NCBI GenBank assembly: GCA_022799315.1
Contig: JAAWOE010000009.1
Span: 1-53,733, forward strand
Direction: 5' to 3'
DNA from: Clostridia bacterium
Lineage (GTDB): Bacteria; Bacillota; Clostridia; TANB77; CAG-508
DNA: 53,733 nucleotides
In this document: positions 26,845 to 34,506 of the stretch, piece after piece
Layout of the letters: each line of letters begins with the position of its first letter
Position numbering within the stretch: position 1 is the first letter of the stretch
Notes under the pieces: model-generated
What the model was told of the DNA's origin: nothing
Seen by the model: only the letters and a program-made list of their open reading frames with translations
Database searches by the model: none
Program-made: the position numbers and the translations under genes

Positions 26845-27070
26845 AGTCCGATTCATCTTGACTGATAATTTAATAATAAAACGGTAAGATATATTTTTTT
26901 ATTTCTTCCGTTCTCCAAGGCGTTTATTGTATAGTTGGTTTTAATAAAATACATACACACTATACTAACAATGCAGAAATATGACGCCTTTGGCTAGAAG
27001 GTCGAACTCATTCATGAAAAAATATATTTTACCGTTTTATTGTAAAGCACATCATCCATGTGGAGCTACT
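26845..27070 (+). repeat. GTCCG(C/A)TTCATC-family ends enclosing a large structured element
   Basis: Left end AGTCCGATTCATCTTG and right end CATCATCCATGTGGAGCTAC match the short palindrome family at 6146/14505/17874. Here the interior is occupied by the 167-bp element at 26875-27041. This fills the 340-bp gap between pfkB-like and purE genes. Confidence 0.6.
26875..27041 (+). repeat. Covarying structured element, copy 1
   Basis: 28-bp perfect terminal inverted repeats (26875-26902 with 27014-27041; inner end ...ATATTTTTTTAT) enclose a 111-nt core. Core parts in order: TTCCGTTCTCCAAGGCGT, GTATAGTTGGTTTTAATAAA, ACACTATAC, GAAATATGACGCCTTTGG, GGTCGAACTC. Within the core CCAAGGCGT pairs with ACGCC(T)TTGG and GTATAGT with ACTATAC. 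Three more copies exist at 40342, 40559 and 47734. Confidence 0.85.
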
Positions 27071-27087
27071 TTTCTGCATAAATTTAA

Positions 27088-27987
27088 TTAAACACGTCTA
27101 CTTCCTAATTGAGAAATAACATCTCTTGAAGCCTTATTTGCAATACTAAAAGTATGACTAATAAAATCAGAATCTATTTTTTCAGCATAAGCATACTCTT
27201 TTATAAGAGTTGCAAAAAACGCATCACCTGCACCACAAGAATCAAGAACTTTAGCAATTATTTCAGGAGATTGATTAATCATTTTAAATTCATTATTCTC
27301 TTTAAAAATAAAAGCAGCGCCTTTTTTTCCTTTTGTAATAACTAATAAATCTAAACCTAATAAATCAAAAAGTTCAAATTCATTTTTTACTTGTAAACGT
27401 TCAAACAATAAATCACAAACATTGTTATTTAATTGAACTAAGTTAGCATTTTTAAAAAACTCAGTTAAATATTGTTTAGAAAAATGCTCAATAAAACGAT
27501 AGTGTCCAATATCTAAACATACTTTTTTATTTTCAATATTATTTAAGAAATTTAAATTTACCTTTTCAAATTTATCTAAAAGAACAAAAACTTCTTTAGA
27601 AGAAAGTTCACTTGGTAAATTAATAGGTAAATTATTTCTAAATTCAAGTGTACGTTCATTTGTAATAGGAGAATACCAGCTATGAATAATAGTATCATCA
27701 CCTAATTCAGAATTTGGAATAATAATATTCATAACATCAGTACTAATATTATCAACCTGTATATAATCGGTATTTACACCACATTTTCTTAAAGAATCTA
27801 GTGCAATACGGCCTTCTTCGTCATCTCCGCAACTTCCAATAGCATAACAATCTTCGCCCATATAAGCAAGATTATACAAAGTGTTCCAGTTACTGCCACC
27901 ACCGTCTTCTTTAATTAAATTTAAATCTCCATCATATACTTTATCTAAAATAATATCACCATGTGATACAAATACTTTATTAGACAT
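27088..27987 (-). CDS. PfkB-family carbohydrate kinase
   Basis: 299 residues. The ribokinase-like fold is shown by GGGSNWNTLYNLAYMGEDCYAIGSCGDDEEG (residues 29-59) and the C-terminal anion-hole/catalytic motif DSCGAGDAFFATLI near residue 253. It should phosphorylate a sugar or related alcohol with ATP; fructoselysine- and fructose-type kinases share such features, but the substrate cannot be told. It is a single gene with no sugar transporter or isomerase nearby. RBS AGGAGGGAT lies before ATG. Confidence 0.85.
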   Translation of the reverse strand: MSNKVFVSHGDIILDKVYDGDLNLIKEDGGGSNWNTLYNLAYMGEDCYAIGSCGDDEEGRIALDSLRKCGVNTDYIQVDNISTDVMNIIIPNSELGDDTIIHSWYSPITNERTLEFRNNLPINLPSELSSKEVFVLLDKFEKVNLNFLNNIENKKVCLDIGHYRFIEHFSKQYLTEFFKNANLVQLNNNVCDLLFERLQVKNEFELFDLLGLDLLVITKGKKGAAFIFKENNEFKMINQSPEIIAKVLDSCGAGDAFFATLIKEYAYAEKIDSDFISHTFSIANKASRDVISQLGSRRV

Positions 27988-28051
27988 TAAAATCCCTCCT
28001 AAACAAGAACATTATAATACAAAAAATACATAAATACAAGACAAAAACATA

Positions 28052-28080
28052 TTTACAACTTAACATAATTGTGGTATAAT
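28052..28080 (+). promoter_or_regulatory. Promoter of the HD phosphohydrolase gene
   Basis: TTTACA, 17-bp spacer, TGG-TATAAT (extended -10), 30 bp before the ATG. Confidence 0.7.
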
Positions 28081-28109
28081 TATTTCATATTGTAAAAAGG
28101 AGTAAAAAA

Positions 28110-29861
28110 ATGGTAAAAACCAATATTATAAAAAAAGTAAAAAATACAAAAGAAAGATTTATTGATGGAAAAGGTTATTTATCAAAAGCAGTGCAAATAG
28201 AAAGAATTGCAAAATATGCAAATGAAACAGATATGGTATTAACAAAATACAACAAAAAAAGTTGTGACGAAACCATGATGGTAAAAGGTGCAAGAAAATC
28301 TTGTGGAGAAACAACCAACAGAAAAATACATGCAGAAGATTTAGAAAAAACTGTAGCGCAAATAGCAAAAGGATTAGGATTAAATGAAGCAATTGTTAAG
28401 ATTATGGGAAAACATCATGATAAAGGACACACATTCTGGGGACATGGTGGAGAATGGTGGATATCAAACATATTAGAAGACTATGGTATTGGAAACTTTT
28501 GTCACAATACATTAGGTGCAAGAGAATTAATATATACAGATAAAGTATATGATGAAATAATTCAAAAAATAAAAGTACATAACCCAAAAGTAAAACCTAA
28601 AGAATTAGCAAGAATAAGAAGTAGCTTATGGTTAATAATGGATGCAATAAATGGACACAATGGAGAAACACCAGACAAAGAATTTATACCACAATCTGCT
28701 AAAACAGAAAAAGACTTTGAGCAAGAAATGCTTAAATGCTATGTAATAAGAGGTTATGATAGAAAAATTATGCCAGCAACACCAGAAGCTTGTTTAATGA
28801 GACTTGCAGATAAAATATCATATACACCACTTGATATGGTAGATGGCTTAAGAGAAGGATTAATGCGTGATGAAGAAGGTAAAGTTATTGATTATCTAGA
28901 TCACGACTACGAAGTTGTTTTAATGAAAATCGGAATAACAAAAGAAGAATTCGATACAGCAAATGCAAAAAAAGATTATACAAAGCTTGCAGAAAGAATA
29001 AGAGAAATATTTATCAACGACGTAATAGCAAATAGTACAAAAAGAAAAATAAAAATGTCAAAAGAAATGACAGTATTAATGGGAGAACTGTTAAACCTAA
29101 ATAATGCAAAAGCAGTTGATAATGTTATGTTAGTAGAAGACCAAGAAACTTATCCACCAGCAGTTAGAAAATTAATGGTTAGATGTAAAGATATAATAAT
29201 GGAAAATGGACTTTTACCAAAATTACCAAATGCAAGTGAAGATATGGATATAAATGGAGAGTTAGAACAATATAGAGGAACACCAGATGAAGGATTTATA
29301 AACTATATTTGCAATACAAACCCAGAAGACTATGCACTTACAGTTAGAATTGTAGATGAAGCAACAATGCAATCAACAAAAGACGAACTAACAATAGCAA
29401 GAGAGTGCGTACAAAACAGAAAGCCATATGAAGATAAAGAAGAACTTGGTTATGACTATAGTATGAAAAATGCTAGAATTAGAAAATATATTACATACTA
29501 TGAATCACAATTAGAAGAAGGAAAATTAATAGGTTATAATGAAATAAGTCTAGAAAGAGAAGCATCAAGAGTTGTAGGAAATATAAAAAATGGAAAACAT
29601 AACGGAAATTATTTACCATATGAAGAAAGAATAGCAATGATGATATCTGCAAATTACATATCAAGTTTAAATGATATGGAATTTATGAAATTAATACAAG
29701 ATACAGAAATAATAAATGATGAACAATATAAGAGTTTAACAAGAAAATATAAAGATATACCAGACTTAAAAGCTGAAGTATATGACCAAAAAAACTGGAA
29801 AGAAATAAGTACAATGCAAAAAGAAGCAACTGCAAGACATAAAGAAGATGCACAATTATAA
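28110..29861 (+). CDS. HD-domain nucleotide phosphohydrolase (dGTPase-like)
   Basis: 583 residues. An HD metal site is visible: RKIHAEDLEKTVAQIAKGLG (His near residue 76), GKHHDKGHTFWGHGGEWW (HD pair near residue 103), and a later Asp in RLADKISYTPLDMVDG near residue 235. The order H...HD...D and the length fit the dGTP triphosphohydrolase-like group, which splits dNTPs into nucleoside and triphosphate. The protein is longer than E. coli Dgt; the C-terminal third is helical and unassigned. Single gene with its own promoter and terminator. Related HD enzymes can deplete dNTPs as phage defence, but nothing nearby supports that here. Confidence 0.8.
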   Translation: MVKTNIIKKVKNTKERFIDGKGYLSKAVQIERIAKYANETDMVLTKYNKKSCDETMMVKGARKSCGETTNRKIHAEDLEKTVAQIAKGLGLNEAIVKIMGKHHDKGHTFWGHGGEWWISNILEDYGIGNFCHNTLGARELIYTDKVYDEIIQKIKVHNPKVKPKELARIRSSLWLIMDAINGHNGETPDKEFIPQSAKTEKDFEQEMLKCYVIRGYDRKIMPATPEACLMRLADKISYTPLDMVDGLREGLMRDEEGKVIDYLDHDYEVVLMKIGITKEEFDTANAKKDYTKLAERIREIFINDVIANSTKRKIKMSKEMTVLMGELLNLNNAKAVDNVMLVEDQETYPPAVRKLMVRCKDIIMENGLLPKLPNASEDMDINGELEQYRGTPDEGFINYICNTNPEDYALTVRIVDEATMQSTKDELTIARECVQNRKPYEDKEELGYDYSMKNARIRKYITYYESQLEEGKLIGYNEISLEREASRVVGNIKNGKHNGNYLPYEERIAMMISANYISSLNDMEFMKLIQDTEIINDEQYKSLTRKYKDIPDLKAEVYDQKNWKEISTMQKEATARHKEDAQL

Positions 29862-29886
29862 AAAATGGAGGAAACTCCATTTTTTG
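29860..29886 (+). terminator. Intrinsic terminator after the HD gene
   Basis: AAAAAATGGAG, GAAA tetraloop, CTCCATTTTTT. Confidence 0.9.
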
Positions 29887-29912
29887 TTTTATATTATAGG
29901 AAAGTTGTTCTA

Positions 29913-29951
29913 TTGTAGGGGCGATTTTAATCGCCCGAGTGGCGAAGCTTC
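29913..29951 (+). repeat. GTAGGGGCGAT palindrome, copy 4
   Basis: TTGTAGGGGCGATTTTAATC then GCCCGAGTGGCGAAGC. Same order of parts as the copy at 24892. Confidence 0.7.
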
Positions 29952-30054
29952 TTTTGTTCTGAAAATACTAAATATATAGTTATAAAGCATATATAGAAAA
30001 TGGTTAAATAATATGTTATAATATTAATAGTTGCTAAGTATAGGAGGTATAAAT

Positions 30055-31212
30055 ATGATTTCAAAAATTTATTTTGATAACAATGCAACAACAAAATGTG
30101 ATGAAAATGTTGTAAATGCAATGTTGCCATATTTTAATGAAGAATATGGAAATCCTAGTAGCATTTATAGTTTTGGAAAAGAAATAAAAGACGACATAAC
30201 AAAAGCAAGGAAAAATATTGCTAAATTATTAAATGCAGATGAAAATGAAATCATATTTACAAGTTGTGCTAGTGAAAGTAATGTAACAGCAATTATGAAT
30301 GCAGTTAATAACAATCCTAATAAAAAACATATTATTACTACAAAAGTAGAACATGCATCTATAATGGAAACCATGAAAAACTTAGAAACAAAAGGATATG
30401 AAATAACTTATTTATCAGTCGATGAAAAAGGTAGAATAAGTATAGAAGAATTAAAACAATCAATTAGAGAAGATACTATTCTGATTTGCATAATGATGGC
30501 AAATAATGAAATAGGTAACATTTATCCAATAAAAGAAATAGGAAAAATTGCAAAAGAAAATAATATTTTATTTCATTGTGATGCTGTTCAAGCAGTTGGA
30601 AAGATAAAAATAGATGTTAAAGACATGAATATAGACATGTTATCATTATCTGGACATAAAATTCATGCGCCTAAAGGGATTGGAGTTCTATATGTAAATA
30701 AAGAAATACAATTTAATCAATTAATATTTGGGCACCAAGAAAAAAATAGACGTGGTGGTACAGAAAATGTACCATATATAATTGGGTTAGGAATAGCTGC
30801 CAAAAATATTTTAGAAGATGATTATAAAGTAAATGAAAAAATAAAAGGTTTAAGAGATAAATTAGAAAAAGAAATTAAAAACAATATAGAAGATATAATA
30901 ATATATGGAGACTTAGAAAATAGACTTCCAAATACATCTAATATTGCTTTTAAAGGAGTAAATGGAGAAGAAATATTATTAATGCTAGAATCATTTAACA
31001 TATATGTATCTACAGGTTCAGCATGTAACTCAGAAATAGCTGAACAATCACATGTGTTAACAGCATGTAAAGCTGATTTAGATAATTATAGTCCAATTAG
31101 AATAAGTTTAGCAAAAGATAACACAGAAGAAGAAGTAGACATATTTGTACAAAGACTAACTAATGTTATAAATATGTTAAGAAAGAAATCTGAAATGATG
31201 AGAGGAAAATAA
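30055..31212 (+). CDS. Cysteine desulfurase (NifS/IscS family)
   Basis: 385 residues. A PLP aminotransferase class V fold: YFDNNATTKCDENVV at the N-terminus, HASIMETMKNL, the PLP Lys in LSLSGHKIHAPKGIGVLY near residue 203, and the sulfur-carrying Cys in STGSACNSEIA near residue 325. It releases sulfur from cysteine for Fe-S cluster or thio-cofactor synthesis. The ATG at 30055 follows AGGAGG by 7 nt; an upstream TTG in frame is less likely. First of three tightly packed genes, ending 0 bp before the next; no IscU scaffold lies nearby. Confidence 0.9.
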   Translation: MISKIYFDNNATTKCDENVVNAMLPYFNEEYGNPSSIYSFGKEIKDDITKARKNIAKLLNADENEIIFTSCASESNVTAIMNAVNNNPNKKHIITTKVEHASIMETMKNLETKGYEITYLSVDEKGRISIEELKQSIREDTILICIMMANNEIGNIYPIKEIGKIAKENNILFHCDAVQAVGKIKIDVKDMNIDMLSLSGHKIHAPKGIGVLYVNKEIQFNQLIFGHQEKNRRGGTENVPYIIGLGIAAKNILEDDYKVNEKIKGLRDKLEKEIKNNIEDIIIYGDLENRLPNTSNIAFKGVNGEEILLMLESFNIYVSTGSACNSEIAEQSHVLTACKADLDNYSPIRISLAKDNTEEEVDIFVQRLTNVINMLRKKSEMMRGK

Positions 31213-31599
31213 ATGAGTAATAAAATAGATATAATAAACGTAGAATATGGTGAGGATAATTGCCCAGCAGATGCATTAATGAACGATTTTAGAACAAGAG
31301 CACATAATATGTTAAATTATCCTAAGAACGTAGAATTTTCAAAAGAGTGCATAGAATTTTTTAAGAAAATGGCAGACATTGTTGATGAAAGCGAAAATAA
31401 TATGTGTTTTAAGTGGGATGAAGTTCCAGATAAAGATTTACCACCATTAATAGTAAAAATAAGAAAATTAAATGATAAGTATATATTACAATATTTAAAA
31501 GAATTAGGAGAAAAAGAAACACTAATAAAAGGAAGACAGCGAAAAGGAAAAAATAAGAATGGTAAAATAGAAGTTATAAAAGAAAGAGAGGAAAGATAA
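31213..31599 (+). CDS. Unknown small protein in the cysteine desulfurase operon
   Basis: 128 residues, no family recognised. The first 85 residues are mixed acidic and hydrophobic with Cys in EDNCPADAL, SKECIEFF and NNMCFKW, followed by a helix LPPLIVKIRKLNDKYILQYLKEL and a strongly basic tail KGRQRKGKNKNGK. The ATG directly follows the desulfurase stop codon, and the next gene begins 1 bp after this one ends, so the three are clearly cotranscribed. A sulfur acceptor or adaptor role would fit the context, but this is inference only. Confidence 0.75.
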   Translation: MSNKIDIINVEYGEDNCPADALMNDFRTRAHNMLNYPKNVEFSKECIEFFKKMADIVDESENNMCFKWDEVPDKDLPPLIVKIRKLNDKYILQYLKELGEKETLIKGRQRKGKNKNGKIEVIKEREER

Positions 31600-31600
31600 T

Positions 31601-32206
31601 ATGGCAGTATTAATTAATTTTAAAATATGTGATAATGATAAAGCATGTAATGGGATGAGCATATGTCCTAAAGGTGTATTTAGTTGGGACGATGAAAAAC
31701 ATACATTGGTAATAGATAATAGTAAATGCATTAACTGTGGATTATGTGAAAAATCCTGTATGGTTTCAGCTATAAAAGTTGCTAAAACAAAAGAAGAATA
31801 TGAAAAAATAGAAAAAGAATATGAAGAAGATCCTAGAACAATAAATGACTTATTAGTAGAAAGATATGGAGCAATGCCAATTGATGCAGCAATGATAGGT
31901 TCTGCAGAAGAAATAGAAGAAAAACTTTTGGGTGCAACAAGGCCTTTTATAGTAGAATTATATAACGAAGACTCAATTATGTGTTTATTAAAAAGTATTC
32001 CTGTTAAAAAAATTGCAGATACATTTGATGAAGAAACAAGATATAGAAAAATCGAAGTAAAAGATAATACATTATTAGAAAAGTATAATGTAAAAGAATT
32101 ACCTTCATTATTATTTTTTAGAAATCAAAAATTAATAGGAAAAATAGAAGGTTATGTAGAAGAAGACGACAAAGAAGCATTATTTAGTAGAATAAGAAGC
32201 TTTTAA
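31601..32206 (+). CDS. Ferredoxin-like domain fused to a CxxC-less thioredoxin fold
   Basis: 201 residues. The N-terminal half has Cys arranged for iron-sulfur binding: three in ICDNDKACNGMSICPKG and four in KCINCGLCEKSCM, so one complete [4Fe-4S] site and a second, incomplete or altered one. The C-terminal half (about residues 100-200) looks like a thioredoxin fold: RPFIVELYNEDSIMCLL, a VKELPSLLFFRNQKLIGKIEGY strand pair with the cis-Pro position, but only one Cys where thioredoxins have CxxC. Last gene of the desulfurase operon. A redox or sulfur-relay role is suggested by the fusion and context. RBS AGAGAGGAAAG before ATG. Confidence 0.78.
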   Translation: MAVLINFKICDNDKACNGMSICPKGVFSWDDEKHTLVIDNSKCINCGLCEKSCMVSAIKVAKTKEEYEKIEKEYEEDPRTINDLLVERYGAMPIDAAMIGSAEEIEEKLLGATRPFIVELYNEDSIMCLLKSIPVKKIADTFDEETRYRKIEVKDNTLLEKYNVKELPSLLFFRNQKLIGKIEGYVEEDDKEALFSRIRSF

Positions 32207-32234
32207 TTAAAACAAATAATAATCATATAAAAAT

Positions 32235-32267
32235 AGAACTTAGTTTAAAGCTAAGTTCTTCTTTTTA
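32235..32267 (+). terminator. Intrinsic terminator of the desulfurase operon
   Basis: AGAACTTAG and CTAAGTTCT arms, 7-nt loop, then TCTTTTT. Confidence 0.88.
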
Positions 32268-32277
32268 TGGTAACCTA

Positions 32278-32341
32278 TTGACATTATTCTGAAAATGGTA
32301 TAAAATAAAAATATAAGATATTATTCTGAATTAAGAATAAT
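32278..32341 (+). promoter_or_regulatory. Promoter with three operator-like half-sites
   Basis: -35 TTGACA (32278-32283), 17-bp spacer, -10 TAAAAT (32301-32306). The 11-mer ATTATTCTGAA occurs inside the spacer (32283-32293) and again downstream (32320-32330), where it is followed at once by a near-perfect inverted copy TTAAGAATAAT (32331-32341). It lies directly before the HTH gene, so autoregulation by that protein is a reasonable inference. Confidence 0.65.
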
Positions 32342-32360
32342 ATGAAAAAGGAGAACAAAA

Positions 32361-33521
32361 ATGGGATATTTAACTGCGAAACAATTTTCTAACATATGGG
32401 GAATAACAGAAAGAAGAATTATAAAATTATGTAGTGAAGGTAGAATAAGTGGAGCAATAAAAGATGGTATGGTATGGGAAATCCCAGAAGAAACGCTTAA
32501 ACCATCAGATAAAAGAAGTAACATTTACAAATATATAAATATTGAAAAAAGAATAATGGTTGTAAATGTGGAAGAAGAAATAAAAGACCACCTATTAGAA
32601 CTAATAGAAAAAGAAGGTTATATAGCAGAATTTAAAGATTACAATTGGTTAAAAGATAATCTAGAAAATGTTAGTAGGTATTATGAAGGACTTATTTATT
32701 TTCGTGGGGATAGTGTAGTTAAAAATGAAGAAACATTTATAACAAATTTTTCTAATAAATTACATTCAGAAACAAGTATCGTAATAGTAGATTACAATAC
32801 ATATAGAAGAAATGAAATAGAAAGAAAATTAGCAAACAAATTAAAAGATGAAATAGGCTTAAGAATAAATACATTAGTTATAGATATACCAAAAGATAAA
32901 GATGTATTAATTAATTATACAGAAATTGCCCAAGATATAATGGATTTATTACTTAAATTAAAAAATACAACAGGAGTAGCAATAACAACTGATGGTGGCA
33001 AAATAGAATTTAATAAAAATGGAAGAACCAACAATTTAGAAATAGGAAAATTCTATAAAGTAATAAATAATTATTTTAGAAAATTAAATAAAGAATCATA
33101 TTTATGGTGTGCATCTACAATGCTAGAAGACGAATGGACAGAATCACCACAAGAAATGAAATTTAGAGTATTAAACTTAGAAGTTGCAAATAGAGGAGTA
33201 AATGTAGAAAGAATATTTATATTTAGTAAAGATAATATCAAAGAATTTAAGCAAAATAAAACCTTAAAAATATACATGCAAAGTAATATTAAAACACTAT
33301 TTGTAGATTACGATGAAATAAGAAAAAAACAGCCAGAGTTATTAGAAATAGTCAATAATGGTTGGGATGGAATAGACAAAGTTACATTAATTGTAGACTT
33401 ACCAGAAGGAGCAAAACAAAGAGGTTATGTTTCAAAAAATACAAAAGAAGTAATGGAAGCATATAACTGCTTCCAAGAGCTAAAAAAATATTCTAAAAAC
33501 ATAAAGGAGGTTTTAAAATGA
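32361..33521 (+). CDS. HTH regulator with a large unassigned sensor-like region
   Basis: 386 residues. Residues 1-50 form an excisionase/MerR-like winged HTH (YLTAKQFSNIWGITERRIIK, then GMVWEIPEETLKPSDKR). Residues about 60-190 have an alternating strand-helix pattern like a response-receiver fold (RIMVVNVEEEIKDHLLELI, TSIVIVDYNTYRRNEIER). Residues about 240-370 (SYLWCASTMLEDEWTESP, LEVANRGVNVERIFIFSKDN, KTLFVDYDEI) resemble PLD-like ligand domains seen in some bacterial regulators, but no catalytic HKD motif is present. The gene overlaps the next by 4 bp (ATGA) and has candidate operators in its promoter. RBS AAGGAG. Confidence 0.7.
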   Translation: MGYLTAKQFSNIWGITERRIIKLCSEGRISGAIKDGMVWEIPEETLKPSDKRSNIYKYINIEKRIMVVNVEEEIKDHLLELIEKEGYIAEFKDYNWLKDNLENVSRYYEGLIYFRGDSVVKNEETFITNFSNKLHSETSIVIVDYNTYRRNEIERKLANKLKDEIGLRINTLVIDIPKDKDVLINYTEIAQDIMDLLLKLKNTTGVAITTDGGKIEFNKNGRTNNLEIGKFYKVINNYFRKLNKESYLWCASTMLEDEWTESPQEMKFRVLNLEVANRGVNVERIFIFSKDNIKEFKQNKTLKIYMQSNIKTLFVDYDEIRKKQPELLEIVNNGWDGIDKVTLIVDLPEGAKQRGYVSKNTKEVMEAYNCFQELKKYSKNIKEVLK

Positions 33522-34429
33522 GTGCAAGAAATGAATTTTTAAATAGAATACAAAATATAACAAATCCTGAAACTGAAGAAAAAATTAATAGTGGGGATCC
33601 ATATGTAATATGTGATGTATTAGAAGAAACAAAAGGTGGGCCTAATGGTATCTATCTAAAAAAATTAGAAGATGCAATAATTGCAACTAATGACATAGTA
33701 CAAATATACGAGTTTATGTTTATGGCAGTAGATATGAATGTAACAGGCTTTGACAAAGAACGATTTGAAAGAATAATTAGAGAAAGTAGAAATTCAAAGC
33801 TTATGTGTTATTGTATGGGATTTGTTCCTGGAACAGATATAAAATTAATGCTTAGTGCATTAGAACAAACAAAAAATGCCAAATATATTGAAATGCTAAA
33901 GCAAGATGATGAATACAAAGATGTTTTTGAAGAAGTTATGAAAATAGATTCAAACTATGAAGAAAAAATAGAAGAAGCAAAACAATTTGATTATTTTCCA
34001 GAATCTTTAAAAGAATATATGGATTTAAAAGATAATATAAATGAACTAAAAAGTGAAATTAAACAAACTAAAAATCCACACTTAATAACAGAGCTAGCAA
34101 ACTATATTGCATATCTAAATGAATATAAAAATGGAAACTATGATATTGAAGACTTAACAAAAATACAAGAAGAAATAAAAGATCCGATGCAAGTATATGA
34201 ATTTTTAGCATCTGTTAATGTAAAAGATAAAACAAATTTAATACAAGCAGTAATAGATTCAGGTAGGGTAAAATTTATGTATTACATATATGAATATGTG
34301 CCAAATTTAACAGAAGAAGAAAAAGATTTATTAAAAGAAGAAATAATGAAACAAGATGATAGAGGAAAATATAAAGAAATGTTAGGAGAAACAAGTCTAT
34401 ACAATAATGAAAGAGAAAATAATGAATAG
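33518..34429 (+). CDS. Helical-repeat protein with internal duplication, function unknown
   Basis: 303 residues, acidic and almost entirely helical. Two related blocks are visible: residues about 56-125 (DIVQIYEFMFMAVDMNVTGF ... SKLMCYCMGFVPG ... AKYIEML) and about 225-292 (DPMQVYEFLASVNVKDKT ... VKFMYYIYEYVPN ... GKYKEML). The spacing suggests a tandem HEAT/TPR-like repeat. It starts inside the stop codon of the HTH gene (ATGA), so the two are translationally coupled and probably work together, for example as a scaffold bound to the regulator. No signal peptide, membrane segment or enzyme motif is seen. Confidence 0.7.
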   Translation: MSARNEFLNRIQNITNPETEEKINSGDPYVICDVLEETKGGPNGIYLKKLEDAIIATNDIVQIYEFMFMAVDMNVTGFDKERFERIIRESRNSKLMCYCMGFVPGTDIKLMLSALEQTKNAKYIEMLKQDDEYKDVFEEVMKIDSNYEEKIEEAKQFDYFPESLKEYMDLKDNINELKSEIKQTKNPHLITELANYIAYLNEYKNGNYDIEDLTKIQEEIKDPMQVYEFLASVNVKDKTNLIQAVIDSGRVKFMYYIYEYVPNLTEEEKDLLKEEIMKQDDRGKYKEMLGETSLYNNERENNE

Positions 34430-34506
34430 CAAATTTATACTAGAAATATAGTGGGCAAAATACATAAGAAGTATGCCTATAATAAGAAAAGTGGAAAGGT
34501 ATATAA

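Noticed and set aside
26990-27015. tRNA T-arm-like GGTCGAACTC in the structured element
   Set aside because: It resembles a T-loop, but no acceptor stem, D-arm or anticodon arm can be drawn around it.
28110-29861. Phage-defence dNTPase
   Set aside because: The HD family includes defence enzymes, but this is a lone housekeeping-style gene without defence neighbours or mobile DNA.
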